Below are positions 25,184 through 33,413 of a stretch of DNA of 64,000 nucleotides, one piece after another. The stretch lies in contig JACKEV010000020.1 of assembly GCA_020632795.1 (NCBI GenBank), positions 1-64,000 of the forward strand, written 5' to 3'. This DNA comes from Alphaproteobacteria bacterium (lineage in GTDB: Bacteria; Myxococcota_A; UBA796; CAJQPC01). Each line of letters opens with the position of its first letter. Positions within the stretch are counted from its first letter, which is position 1. The position numbers and the translations under genes are program-made. A model generated the notes under the pieces. The model was not told where the DNA came from, ran no database searches, and worked only from the letters and a program-made list of their open reading frames with translations.

Positions 25184-26785
25184 GTGCTTCCCCTGCTCCT
25201 CCTGCTCTCCTGCGCCGACCCGCCCCCCGAGGGCGAGCTGATCTTCCTGCGGGACGCCGTGCTCGTCCAAGGAGGCGCCGGTGACGAGGGCCGCGCCCTG
25301 CCCGACGGCCGCCGCCTCGTGGAGCGGGCCTGGGCCCCAGGCGCTTCGGTGACCCTTGCCGGGCTCACCGGGGTCGCCCCCCGCCGGGCCGAGTGCCTGC
25401 CCCTGTTCTCGGTGGACCTGGGCGACGTCTCCCGGCTCATCGCTTCCGGGGGCATGAACCCCGACACCACCCTGGCCTTCTCCCCCGGCGACGCCCGCTG
25501 GCTGGCCATCGGCAGCCACCGGGGCGAGGTCCTGGTCGTGGACGGCTGGACCGGCGAGGTCCGCGCCCGGCGCAGCCTGGCCGAGACGATGGTCAAGGAG
25601 GTCGCCTGGTCCCCCGACGGCGCCACCCTCTACGCCGCCGAGCAGTCCCCCGACGCCACCCTGCACGCCCTCGACCCCGCGACCCTCGCCGACCGCTGGA
25701 CCCTCGACCTCGCCGACCGGGTCGGCCGCTCCACGCCCCCCGCGGGCGAGGATCTGTACGGCGTGTTCAGCCTGCCTGCCGCCTACGGGCTGGAGGTGCT
25801 GCCCGACGGGGCGCTGGTCACCGCCGCCCTGCACAGCTGGAGCGAGGACGGTGTGGCCCTCAACCGCGCCCAGCTCCTGCGGATCTCCCCGGACGGCGGG
25901 GTGGTGGACGCCTGGCCGGACACCCCCGTCGACGCGCTGCTGCGCGACCCCTCGGTGGATGTGGCCGGCGGGCTGGTCTCGGTCGTGGTGGACCACACCG
26001 CCTCGGGGCCGCCCCCGGAGGGCCTGCCCCTGGGCGGGGTCCAGGTGCTCACCCTGGAGGGCTTCGAGCCGGTCACCGGCGTCACCGCCGAGCCCCTGAA
26101 GCCCTGGTTCAAGGTGGCCCGGATCTGGTCCGCCGCAGACGTATCGAGGGCCGACGACACCGTGCTCATGGGGGTTTCGGACGGGCGCTTGCGGCTGTCG
26201 GGGCTCGACGGCGTCCTGCGCGCGGAGCACCGGGAGGGCGCGCCCCTCCTGGCCGGGGACGTGCCCATCCACGCCAGCATCGGGTGGGGCCGCCTCCACC
26301 GGGGCCAGGCGATCTACGCCACCACCAACACCTACATCCCGTGGGGCTCGGCCTCCCCCGACCTGCGCCCGCCCGCCGCGCACCCCCACGAGAACACCCT
26401 CTGGGTGCTCAACCTCGACGGCTCGGTGGCCTGGAGCTGGACGGGCCCCCAGCGCATCACCGGGTTCACCCTGAGCGACGACGGCGACCACCTCGCCGTG
26501 GGCGCCGGGGCCCGCACCACCGACACCCGCCGGGACCTGTACGGGGGCCTCGTGTTCGACCTCGCGCAGAGTGACGGTACTGGCGAAGCCACCGGCGAAG
26601 CCACCGGCGAAGCCACCGGCGAAGCCACTGGCGAAGCCCGCCTCACCGCCTTCTGCCCCACCGAGGGGCCGGTGTTCTTCAGGCACGCGCTTGCGGCCGA
26701 CGGGCGGCTGGCCCTGGCCGAGCACCCCTACGCCGAGGAGTCCGGCGCCCAGCGCGGCGCCTATCGGGTCACGGTGCTGCGCTGA
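25184..26785 (+). CDS. WD40/PQQ-like propeller lipoprotein
   Basis: 533 residues. GTG 25184 is the only start that yields an export signal: MLPLLLLLSC, with the lipobox Cys at residue 10 and no basic residue. GGAA lies 5 nt upstream. The mature region has beta-propeller-like repeats: FSPGDARWLAIGSHRGEVLV, WSPDGATLYAAEQSPDA, TLSDDGDHLAVGAGART. Near the C-terminus, five TGEA repeats are encoded by a 12-bp tandem repeat. The next gene starts 2 nt after the stop, so the protein may partner the putative ECF S-component. Role unknown; a quinoprotein-like fold without cofactor residues is one option. Confidence 0.75.
   Translation: MLPLLLLLSCADPPPEGELIFLRDAVLVQGGAGDEGRALPDGRRLVERAWAPGASVTLAGLTGVAPRRAECLPLFSVDLGDVSRLIASGGMNPDTTLAFSPGDARWLAIGSHRGEVLVVDGWTGEVRARRSLAETMVKEVAWSPDGATLYAAEQSPDATLHALDPATLADRWTLDLADRVGRSTPPAGEDLYGVFSLPAAYGLEVLPDGALVTAALHSWSEDGVALNRAQLLRISPDGGVVDAWPDTPVDALLRDPSVDVAGGLVSVVVDHTASGPPPEGLPLGGVQVLTLEGFEPVTGVTAEPLKPWFKVARIWSAADVSRADDTVLMGVSDGRLRLSGLDGVLRAEHREGAPLLAGDVPIHASIGWGRLHRGQAIYATTNTYIPWGSASPDLRPPAAHPHENTLWVLNLDGSVAWSWTGPQRITGFTLSDDGDHLAVGAGARTTDTRRDLYGGLVFDLAQSDGTGEATGEATGEATGEATGEARLTAFCPTEGPVFFRHALAADGRLALAEHPYAEESGAQRGAYRVTVLR
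26581..26638 (+). repeat. 12-bp tandem repeat (about 4.8 copies) encoding TGEA units
   Basis: Unit TGGCGAAGCCAC or CGGCGAAGCCAC repeats head to tail inside the propeller lipoprotein. A change of copy number would keep the frame, so length variation between strains would be tolerated. Confidence 0.9.
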
Positions 26786-26787
26786 CG

Positions 26788-28530
26788 ATGACCGCGCTGC
26801 TGCTGCTGGCCTGCGCCGGGCCGCCCGCCGCGCCCACCGTCACCCTCCACCCGGAGGGCCTGACCCTGCGCGCCGAGGGCGGCGTGGACCGGGCCACCCT
26901 CACCGACCCCGACGGCGTGCCCGCCCTCACCCGGCGCACCCCCGCCCCGGTGGACACCCTGGCCCTGGATACGCTGTGGACCCGCGGCGGGGCCTGGACC
27001 CTGGACGTGCGCGGCCCGGGGGGTTCCTGGACCCTCCCCCTCGCCGTGGACGCCGACGCCCTCGGCCTGGGGGTGGAGATCGAGCGCTCGGACGGCGCCG
27101 GCCGGGCGACCGTGTCCCCCGGCGAGACCGTGCCCGTGGTCTCCATCGACGGCGCCCCGGCGGCGGTGGCCGTCCACGTCGTCACCGCGACCGGCGGCGA
27201 GGCCGTCGTCCGCGTCGGCGACGAGACCACCCGCCTCCGCCTGGCCCCGGGCCGCCACCGGGTGGCCGAGGCCGTCGTCACCGCCTCCACCCCCGTGTCC
27301 GTGCAGATCGGCGCGAAAACACGGTCCTTCACCCTGGCGCCGCAGACGCTGACCGGCGAGGCCCTCGCCCAGCGCCTGTCCATCGCCGAGGTCACCTTCC
27401 CCGCCGACAGCGCCGGGGTGCCCGACGTCGCCCGCCCCAACGGCCGGGTGACCCTGCCCGCTGCGTGGTGGCGCGACACCCTCGACGGGTTGGGCCTGGG
27501 CGCCCGCGCCCGCGACCCCTGGGCCCCGTGGGCCTGGACCGGGGTGACCCTGGAGAACACCGGCGACGAGCCCCTCAACGTGGTCGTCCGGCTCCAGGTC
27601 ACCGACGACGCGGGCGCGCCCGCCCCGGCCTTCCGGCCCCAGCTCCGCGAGGGCGATGACGGCAGCGGGCAGCTCCGCGTCCTGCTGCGGGTGCCCCCCC
27701 ACGACCGGGCCACCGCCGCGCTGCCCCTGTTCGTGGACGAGGCCCTGCTCGACGCCCACGCCGCCGCAGAGGGCCGCTGGGTCCGGCACGTCGAGGTCAC
27801 CCCCCTGGGCGCGACCCGGGCCGTGGCCACCGACCGCGCCCCCCTGTTCGTCTCCCGGGGCAGCACCGTGGCCAGCCTGGGCCTGCTGACCGCGCTGGTC
27901 GCCGCCGCGCTGGGCAGCGCGCTCCTCGCCGTTCGCCTGCCGGTCTGGCTGCGCACCACGCCCACCAGCGCCCTGACCACCATCGCCCTGTTCGGGGCGC
28001 TGAGCTTCGTGGTCGGCGCCGCCGGGCAGCTCCTGACGATGGGGCTGGCCACTGTGCTCGGGCCCTTCGCCGGCCTGCTCACCGGGCTCATCGACGACGC
28101 CCTGCGCTACGCCCTGCTGGCCACCCTGCTCACCCTGCTGCCCCGTCCGGGCACCGCCGCCCTGGCCACCCTGGTGCGCTGGCTGCTGTCCGGCGTGGCG
28201 ATGGGGACCTTCTCCCCCACCGACCTGCTGTTCGTGGGCGGGCGGGTGCTCTGGCTGGAGGGCGCCTTGTGGCTGGCCGGGGTCACCCGAAACCCGCGCT
28301 GGCTCGACGAGCCCCCCGCCCTGCGCTGGCTGCGGCTCTCCACCGGCTTCGGGGTGGCCTCGGTGCTCACCAGCGCCACGGGGCTGGTGCTGCACGTCAC
28401 CCTCTACCGGCTCTTCCTGGCGGACTGGTACGTCGCGCTGATGCTGGCGGGGCCCGGCTTCCTCTACGTGGTCGCGGCCTGCGGGATGGCGGTGCCGTTC
28501 GCGGAGAGCCTGCGGAGGATCCGGCGGTGA
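26788..28530 (+). CDS. Putative ECF transporter S-component with lipoprotein-like extracytoplasmic domain
   Basis: 580 residues. The N-terminus MTALLLLAC is a 9-residue lipobox signal. Residues of about 10-360 form a beta-rich exported domain. From about 365 to 575 there are six or seven hydrophobic helices (TVASLGLLTALVAAALGSAL, ALFGALSFVVGAAGQLL, GPFAGLLTGLIDDALRYALL, LRLSTGFGVASVLTSATGL). The pattern GPFxGLLTGLIxD resembles ECF substrate-binding subunits. A fused ECF ATPase and EcfT follow on the same strand, and cobalamin genes follow those. The S-component call rests on topology and context, not on a signature. A fusion of this kind would be unusual for ECF systems. Confidence 0.6.
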   Translation: MTALLLLACAGPPAAPTVTLHPEGLTLRAEGGVDRATLTDPDGVPALTRRTPAPVDTLALDTLWTRGGAWTLDVRGPGGSWTLPLAVDADALGLGVEIERSDGAGRATVSPGETVPVVSIDGAPAAVAVHVVTATGGEAVVRVGDETTRLRLAPGRHRVAEAVVTASTPVSVQIGAKTRSFTLAPQTLTGEALAQRLSIAEVTFPADSAGVPDVARPNGRVTLPAAWWRDTLDGLGLGARARDPWAPWAWTGVTLENTGDEPLNVVVRLQVTDDAGAPAPAFRPQLREGDDGSGQLRVLLRVPPHDRATAALPLFVDEALLDAHAAAEGRWVRHVEVTPLGATRAVATDRAPLFVSRGSTVASLGLLTALVAAALGSALLAVRLPVWLRTTPTSALTTIALFGALSFVVGAAGQLLTMGLATVLGPFAGLLTGLIDDALRYALLATLLTLLPRPGTAALATLVRWLLSGVAMGTFSPTDLLFVGGRVLWLEGALWLAGVTRNPRWLDEPPALRWLRLSTGFGVASVLTSATGLVLHVTLYRLFLADWYVALMLAGPGFLYVVAACGMAVPFAESLRRIRR

Positions 28531-28645
28531 CGGGAGGGGTGGCGATTCATGAGGTTGGGGCCTCCATGGGAGGCAACGTCAAGTGTTGGTTCACACGCTG
28601 GCAACTCAGCGGATCAAGGTCGGCCATCCAGGCCGACCGAGAACA

Positions 28646-28683
28646 GGGAGTTGGGCCGTCCTCGGCCCGGGAGTGCCTCGGAG
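28646..28683 (+). repeat. Left arm of 38-bp inverted repeat
   Basis: Complementary to 28862-28899 with one mismatch; the match extends by one base at the outer end (28645/28900). The arms enclose 178 bp. No target-site duplication is seen at the outer ends. Confidence 0.9.
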
Positions 28684-28861
28684 GAGCCAGAGAAGATGGG
28701 TACGACCTCGCCCCGTGGCCGGGCAAGAACCTCAGCAAGACCTGCAATCGATGGAGTTGGTCTTTCTACCGGTTCATGCCTTTCCCGATATCGACGAGCA
28801 CAAGTACCCATCTGATATTTGCGCGGCCACGCGTCATGAAGGGTCCTGTTGCCAGGAACGT

Positions 28862-28899
28862 CTCCGAGGCTCTCCCGGGCCGAGGACGGCCCAACTCCC
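28862..28899 (-). repeat. Right arm of 38-bp inverted repeat
   Basis: Reverse complement of 28646-28683 except for one base. The pair could be the ends of a MITE-like element or the closing stem of a structured RNA. Confidence 0.9.
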
Positions 28900-29159
28900 T
28901 CATCTCAGGAGCCCTGGATGGGCTCCCCCAAAGTCGGAACGACGGATCCGCTGGCAGTGCCCAGGCCCTTTGCCAGCGGGATGGCCCCGGAGATGTGACT
29001 GGTTGTGAAACGCTGATTGCGGCGATGATCGCCGAGCTTGACGCAACGAAACCCACCCCCGATGGGAGGCATGCTGGAAGGCACCGCGCTCATGAAGCGC
29101 TCTGGCAGGAACTGCGCCAGATCATGTGGCCGAAGCGACTTGTCACGGACTGGCTCATC

Positions 29160-29215
29160 AATCCTCCGATAAGTTCGTTAAAGGAGGATTCTCGCGGATT
29201 GTGGGGAGTCGCGAG
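29160..29215 (+). promoter_or_regulatory. Two consecutive hairpins before the ECF ATPase gene
   Basis: AATCCTCC (29160-29167) pairs with GGAGGATT (29183-29190), and CTCGCG (29191-29196) pairs with CGCGAG (29210-29215). They end 60 nt before the ATG. The first stem sequesters a GGAGG; there is no T-run after the second, so a leader structure is more likely than a terminator. Confidence 0.45.
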
Positions 29216-29275
29216 CCGTGACGGACGACCTGCTCCAGCCCGCCACCCTCCGCGCCTCTCCAGGGAGGTGGGACC

Positions 29276-30853
29276 ATGACCCTCTCCCTCCAGGCCCTGG
29301 GCTACCGCTACCCCTCCGCCGCCTCCCCGGCCCTCGACGGCCTCACCGTGGAGGTCGCTGCGGGCGAGGTGGTCCTGCTCACCGGACCGACCGGCTGCGG
29401 CAAGTCCACCGCTCTGCGGCTCGCGGCGGGGCTCCTGCAGCGGCACGGGGCCGGCGCGGTCCAGGGCGCGGTCTCCCTCGACGGCCAGGACCCCGCCGCC
29501 ATGCCCCCCCACCAGCGGGTGCGACGCCTCGGCTTCGTCTCCCAGGAGCCCGGCGACCAGCTCGTCAGCCGGCAGGTGGGCGACGAATTGGCCTTCGCGA
29601 TGGAGTCCGCCGGGCTCTCCGCCGCCGAGATGGAGGCCCGCATCCCTGCCCTGCTGGAGGCCGTGGGGCTGGCGGTCGGACCGGAGCGGGACACCCTGGC
29701 CCTCTCCGGCGGGCAGGTGCAGCGGCTGGTCACCGGCGCGGCCTTGTCGGCCGGGGCGCAGGTGCTGCTGCTGGATGAGCCTCTGGCCAACCTCGACCCG
29801 GACGGCGCGGCCGCGCTGATGGGGCGGCTGCGGGGCCTCGCCGACCATGATGGCGTGGCGGTGCTCGTGGTGGAGCACCGGCTGGAGGCCTGCCTGCCGT
29901 TCCTGGACCGCGTCGTCATCCTGGCCGAGGGGCGGGTGGTGGCCCAGGGGCCCGCCCGGCAGCTCGCCCCCGGCCTGCCGCTGCTTCAGGCCGCCCGGCG
30001 CCTGGGCCTGAGCGTGCCCGGGCCCCTCGATCTGGCCGACCGCCTGGCCCCCCGCGACCCCGACGACGCCGCCTTCATGGAGGCCGAGGCCCCTGTGACG
30101 CCCACGGGATCGGCCTTGTGGACGACCGGGCCGCTCCAGTGGCGCTACCCCGGGGGCGACGGAGACGCACTGCGCGCCGCGCCTCTCACCCTGCGGGCCG
30201 GGGAGCGGGTCGCCCTGGTCGGTGGCAACGGCGCAGGCAAGAGCACCCTGCTGGGCCTGCTGAGCGGCGCGTTGGCGGGCGCCCGACCGCCCCGCGGCCT
30301 GCGCGTCATCGCCATCCCCCAGGACCCCGACCTCGCCCTCTTCTGCCCCACCGCCCGGGACGAGCTGGCCTACGGGCCTCGGGAGCAGCGCCTTCCCCCG
30401 ACCGAGGTCCAGGCCCGGGTGGCCGAGGCCGCCGCCGCCCTGAGCGTCGGGCCCCTGCTGGACCGGCCCCCCCAGGCCCTCTCCCGGGGGCAGCGGCTGC
30501 GGGTGGCGGTGGCCGCCGCGGTGGCCTGCGCCCCTGACCTGCTGCTGCTGGACGAGCCCACCGCCGGCCAGGACCACGGCCAGGTCGAGCACATGATGGC
30601 GGCGCTCACCGCGCAGCTCTCGGGCGGGGTGCTGGTGTTCGCGACCCACGACCTGGGGCTGGCCCTGCGCCACGCCACCCGGGCGCTGGTGCTGGACGCC
30701 GGTCGCGTCCTGCGGGACGGCCCGCCCGCCGAGGTCCTGGCCGACCTGCCCGCGACCCTGCCGCTGCGCCTGCCGCCCCTCGCGGCGTGGTGCATGGCCC
30801 GGGGCCTGCGCCCCGACACCGCCGAGGCCCTGGCCGCCCGGGTGCGGCCGTGA
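29276..30853 (+). CDS. ECF transporter ATPase, two ABC domains fused (EcfA-EcfA')
   Basis: 525 residues containing two complete ABC ATPase domains in tandem. Domain 1 has Walker A GPTGCGKST, Q-loop SQEP, signature LSGGQ and Walker B VLLLDEP. Domain 2 has GGNGAGKST, PQDP, an LSRGQ signature and LLLLDEPTAG. In group I/II ECF importers two separate or fused ATPases drive vitamin or cobalt uptake with an EcfT scaffold and an S-component. GGGAGG stands 5-10 nt before the ATG. The stop overlaps the EcfT start. The company of cobU-cobT-cobS suggests a corrinoid, cobalt or dimethylbenzimidazole substrate, by context only. Confidence 0.9.
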   Translation: MTLSLQALGYRYPSAASPALDGLTVEVAAGEVVLLTGPTGCGKSTALRLAAGLLQRHGAGAVQGAVSLDGQDPAAMPPHQRVRRLGFVSQEPGDQLVSRQVGDELAFAMESAGLSAAEMEARIPALLEAVGLAVGPERDTLALSGGQVQRLVTGAALSAGAQVLLLDEPLANLDPDGAAALMGRLRGLADHDGVAVLVVEHRLEACLPFLDRVVILAEGRVVAQGPARQLAPGLPLLQAARRLGLSVPGPLDLADRLAPRDPDDAAFMEAEAPVTPTGSALWTTGPLQWRYPGGDGDALRAAPLTLRAGERVALVGGNGAGKSTLLGLLSGALAGARPPRGLRVIAIPQDPDLALFCPTARDELAYGPREQRLPPTEVQARVAEAAAALSVGPLLDRPPQALSRGQRLRVAVAAAVACAPDLLLLDEPTAGQDHGQVEHMMAALTAQLSGGVLVFATHDLGLALRHATRALVLDAGRVLRDGPPAEVLADLPATLPLRLPPLAAWCMARGLRPDTAEALAARVRP

Positions 30854-31653
30854 TGGACCCCCGCACCCGGCTCTGGCTGGTGATCTGCGCTGGCGTGCTG
30901 GCGGTGACCCTGGAGCGCCCGGCCGCGCTGCTCGCCTTCGCGGCCACCTGCGCCGCGCCGATGCTCTGGCTGCGCCCGCCCTGGGCGTGGTGGCGGCGGG
31001 GGCTCATCGCCACGGCCACCATCCTGTGGAGCACGACCCTCTCCCAGGGCCTGTTCTACGCCGAGCAGCCCCGGGTGGCCTGGGCGGTCCTGGGGCCGCT
31101 CACCCTGTGGCGGGAGGGCCTGAGCTGGGGGCTGGCCCAGTCTCTGCGCTTCGTGGGGACCTCCCTGGCGGGCCTGACCCTGGCCCTCAGCACGCCGCCG
31201 GACCGCATGTACGCCGCCCTGCTGCGCCTGCGGGTGCCCTTCGGCCTCGCGCTGATGGCCAGCACGGCGCTGCGCTTCGTGCCCGAGGTCGGCCGGGAGC
31301 TGTGGGTGGTGCGCCGGGCGCGGGCGGGGCGGGGCCGGCCGGTGTGGCGCCGCAGCCCCTGGGCCTGGCTGCGGCTGGAGGTGCAGCTCCTGGGGCCGGT
31401 GGTGGCCCGGGCCTGGCGGCGGGCGCAGAACCTCGCCGAGTCCCTGGACGCCCGGGGCTTCGACCCCCTCGCCCCCCGCGCGGTGCGACGACCGCTGCGC
31501 TTCTCGGCCCTGGACATCGGGATCATCGCAGCCTCGGGCGCTTTGACCCTGGGCGTGGCGGGGGCGCGGATCCTCTACGTGCTCTACACCTCGGACACCT
31601 GGTACCACCCCGCGCTGCGGCCGCTGTATGGCTTCGTGCGGGGGTGGTTATGA
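30853..31653 (+). CDS. ecfT: ECF transporter transmembrane component (EcfT/CbiQ family)
   Basis: 266 residues with four or five membrane segments and a cytosolic coupling region. The EcfT hallmark SLDARGFDP lies near residue 200 (the second Ala-Arg-Gly coupling helix), and ALRFVPEVGRELWVVRRARAG contains the first coupling helix region. The start is either ATG 30853 (TGATG overlap with the ATPase stop) or GTG 30850; both make it translationally coupled. EcfT bridges the ATPases to the S-component in the inner membrane. Its 3' end overlaps cobS by 6 bp on the opposite strand. Confidence 0.88.
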   Translation: MDPRTRLWLVICAGVLAVTLERPAALLAFAATCAAPMLWLRPPWAWWRRGLIATATILWSTTLSQGLFYAEQPRVAWAVLGPLTLWREGLSWGLAQSLRFVGTSLAGLTLALSTPPDRMYAALLRLRVPFGLALMASTALRFVPEVGRELWVVRRARAGRGRPVWRRSPWAWLRLEVQLLGPVVARAWRRAQNLAESLDARGFDPLAPRAVRRPLRFSALDIGIIAASGALTLGVAGARILYVLYTSDTWYHPALRPLYGFVRGWL

Positions 31654-32394
31654 GGGCGACACCCCCGCGAACACCGCCAGCGTCGCCAGCTCCACCGCGA
31701 CCACCGAGGCGCCGGCCAGATCCCCGGTGATCCCGCCGACCCGGCGCCAGTACCACCGGCCCAGAGCCGCCGTGATGAGCCCGCAGGCCCCCAGGGCGGC
31801 CAGCCCAGGCAGCCCGAAGCCCAGCGCGAGCGCCAGGGCGGTGAGCGAGGCGACGCCCACATGCCAGGGGAGGACCCCGCGGACCATCGGCTGCGCCAGG
31901 CCCTCGGCGTCACCCCGGGCGTAGGGCAGCGCCGCGATCAGCAGGACCGGCGCCAGCCGCCCCACCCCGTGGGCCACGATCAGGGCGCCCGCCCAGGCCT
32001 CCGGGGCCATGCCCGCCAGCGCCGCCGCCCGCAGCAGCAGCGCCGCGACCAGCGCGATGGCGCCGTAGGCCCCCACCCGGCTGTCCCGCATGATCTCCAG
32101 CGCCCGCTCCCGCGTCCAGCCGCCCCCCAGGCCGTCGAAGGTGTCCGCCAGGCCGTCCTCGTGGAGCCCCCCGGTGAGCAGCGGCGCGGCCACGGCCACC
32201 AACGCCGCGCACAGGATCGGCGCCAGCGGCGTGGCGCTCAGGGCCAGCCCCAGAGCCCCCAGCAGCGCGCCTACCAGGGCCCCAACCGCCGGGTACCACG
32301 CCAGGCTGGCCGCGAAGGTGGCGTCATCAACCTCGTGGCCGCCCGGCACCGGCAGGCGGGTCAGGAAGCGCAGGGCGATGCCCAGCGACCTCAT
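31648..32394 (-). CDS. cobS: Adenosylcobinamide-GDP ribazoletransferase (cobalamin synthase)
   Basis: 248 residues, normal for CobS, a polytopic inner-membrane enzyme that joins adenosylcobinamide-GDP with alpha-ribazole(-phosphate) to give adenosylcobalamin (phosphate). Signatures are FLTRLPVPG at the N-terminus, GGLHEDGLADTFDGLGGG and MRDSRVGAYGAIALV. It is the last gene of cobU-cobT-cobS, each joined by an ATGA overlap, so the three are translated together. It meets the ECF transporter genes tail to tail. Confidence 0.95.
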   Translation of the reverse strand: MRSLGIALRFLTRLPVPGGHEVDDATFAASLAWYPAVGALVGALLGALGLALSATPLAPILCAALVAVAAPLLTGGLHEDGLADTFDGLGGGWTRERALEIMRDSRVGAYGAIALVAALLLRAAALAGMAPEAWAGALIVAHGVGRLAPVLLIAALPYARGDAEGLAQPMVRGVLPWHVGVASLTALALALGFGLPGLAALGACGLITAALGRWYWRRVGGITGDLAGASVVAVELATLAVFAGVSPS

Positions 32395-33413
32395 CCGGCC
32401 AGCACCTCAGCCAGGGTCGCCATCTCGTGGAGCAGCGCGCTGGCGGACCGGCAGGCGGGGATGAGCAGCGCCGCCCCGCTGGCCTCGCCCAGGCGGAGCC
32501 CCCAGTCCAGCAGCGGCGCCGGGGTGCCCAGGGCCTCGATGACGGCGCGGTGGCCGGGCTCCGCTGAGGCGGTGGCCGGCATCAAGGCACGGGCCAGCTC
32601 GGGCCGGTGCCGGACCGCCACCAGGGCCGCCGCGCCCACGATGAAGCCGTCCAGCAGGATGGGGATGCGCTGGCTGGACGCCTCCAGCATGCAGCCGACC
32701 AGCGCGGCGATCTCGAAGCCGCCCAGGTCGGCCAGCGCGCCCATCGGGTCGCGGGGGCCGTTGCGGTCGAGGGCCCGCTGGACCACGGTGGCCTTGTGGC
32801 GGACCCCTTCCGCGTCCAGGCCGGTCCCCGGGCCGACCACCATGCTGGCCGGGACCCCCAGCAGGCGCGCAGTGAGCGCCGAGGCCGGCGTGGTGTTGCC
32901 GATGCCCATCTCCCCGAGGGCCAGCAGGTCGACGCCGTCGGCCGCCGCCCGGAGCGCGGCCCGTCGGCCCGCTGCGATGGCGGCGTCCCGCTGGCCAGGG
33001 GTCATCGCCGGGCCGCGCGCGAGGTTCAGGGTCCCCGGCGCGACCCGGGCCCGCACGACGCCCTCCACCGGCTGGTCCAGCCCGCGTACGCCGACGTCCA
33101 CCACCTCCAGAGCGGCGCCGGCCTGCCGGGCGAGCACCGCCACCGCCGCCCGGCCCTCCGCGAAGGTCCGCACCATCGTGGCGGTGACCTCCGGCGGGTA
33201 GGGGCTGACCGCCTCGTCCCGGGCGACCCCGTGATCGCCGGCGAAGACGATGACGCGGGGGTTGTCCACCCGGGGCTTTGCGCGCCCCTGGACCCCGGCG
33301 AGCCACACCGCGAGGCTCTCCAGCCGCCCCAGGCTGCCCGGGGGCTTGGCCAGCCCGTCCATGGCCGCCTGGGCCTCCGCGGCGGCGGTCTCGTCAAACG
33401 AAGCGCTGCTCAT
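32391..33413 (-). CDS. cobT: Nicotinate-nucleotide--dimethylbenzimidazole phosphoribosyltransferase
   Basis: 340 residues. CobT makes alpha-ribazole phosphate from nicotinate mononucleotide and 5,6-dimethylbenzimidazole. Conserved stretches are FAGDHGVARDEAVSPYP, GEMGIGNTTPASAL, ILLDGFIVGAAALVA and GLRLGEASGAALLIP, the last containing the catalytic Glu of the family. ATG 33413 overlaps the cobU stop (ATGA), which fixes the start; a GTG/TTG extension to 33443 is not needed. Part of cobU-cobT-cobS. Confidence 0.95.
   Translation of the reverse strand: MSSASFDETAAAEAQAAMDGLAKPPGSLGRLESLAVWLAGVQGRAKPRVDNPRVIVFAGDHGVARDEAVSPYPPEVTATMVRTFAEGRAAVAVLARQAGAALEVVDVGVRGLDQPVEGVVRARVAPGTLNLARGPAMTPGQRDAAIAAGRRAALRAAADGVDLLALGEMGIGNTTPASALTARLLGVPASMVVGPGTGLDAEGVRHKATVVQRALDRNGPRDPMGALADLGGFEIAALVGCMLEASSQRIPILLDGFIVGAAALVAVRHRPELARALMPATASAEPGHRAVIEALGTPAPLLDWGLRLGEASGAALLIPACRSASALLHEMATLAEVLAG

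Larger units (their letters stand above)
28531..29275. other. Lower-GC 745-bp spacer with long inverted repeat and hairpins
   Basis: Between the putative S-component and the ATPase gene, base composition falls to roughly half GC in places, unlike the flanks. It contains a 38-bp inverted repeat, internal short inverted repeats (28695-28703 with 28804-28812; 28737-28742 with 28759-28764) and two hairpins next to the ATPase gene. A plus-frame stretch at about 28995-29165 (translating through ETLIAAMIAELDATK and ALWQELRQIMWPK) looks protein-like but has no clear start and lower third-position GC, so it may be a remnant. No cobalamin riboswitch box is seen. Confidence 0.6.

Noticed and set aside
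3482..29212. Similar TTGTGGGGAG segments at about 3495 and 29200
   Set aside because: A ten-base match in two unrelated spacers is within chance for a G-rich genome, and the contexts differ.
28531..29275. Cobalamin riboswitch before the ECF/cobalamin genes
   Set aside because: No B12-box-like sequence or typical core was recognised here or in the 115-nt cobU leader; both would need covariance-model confirmation.
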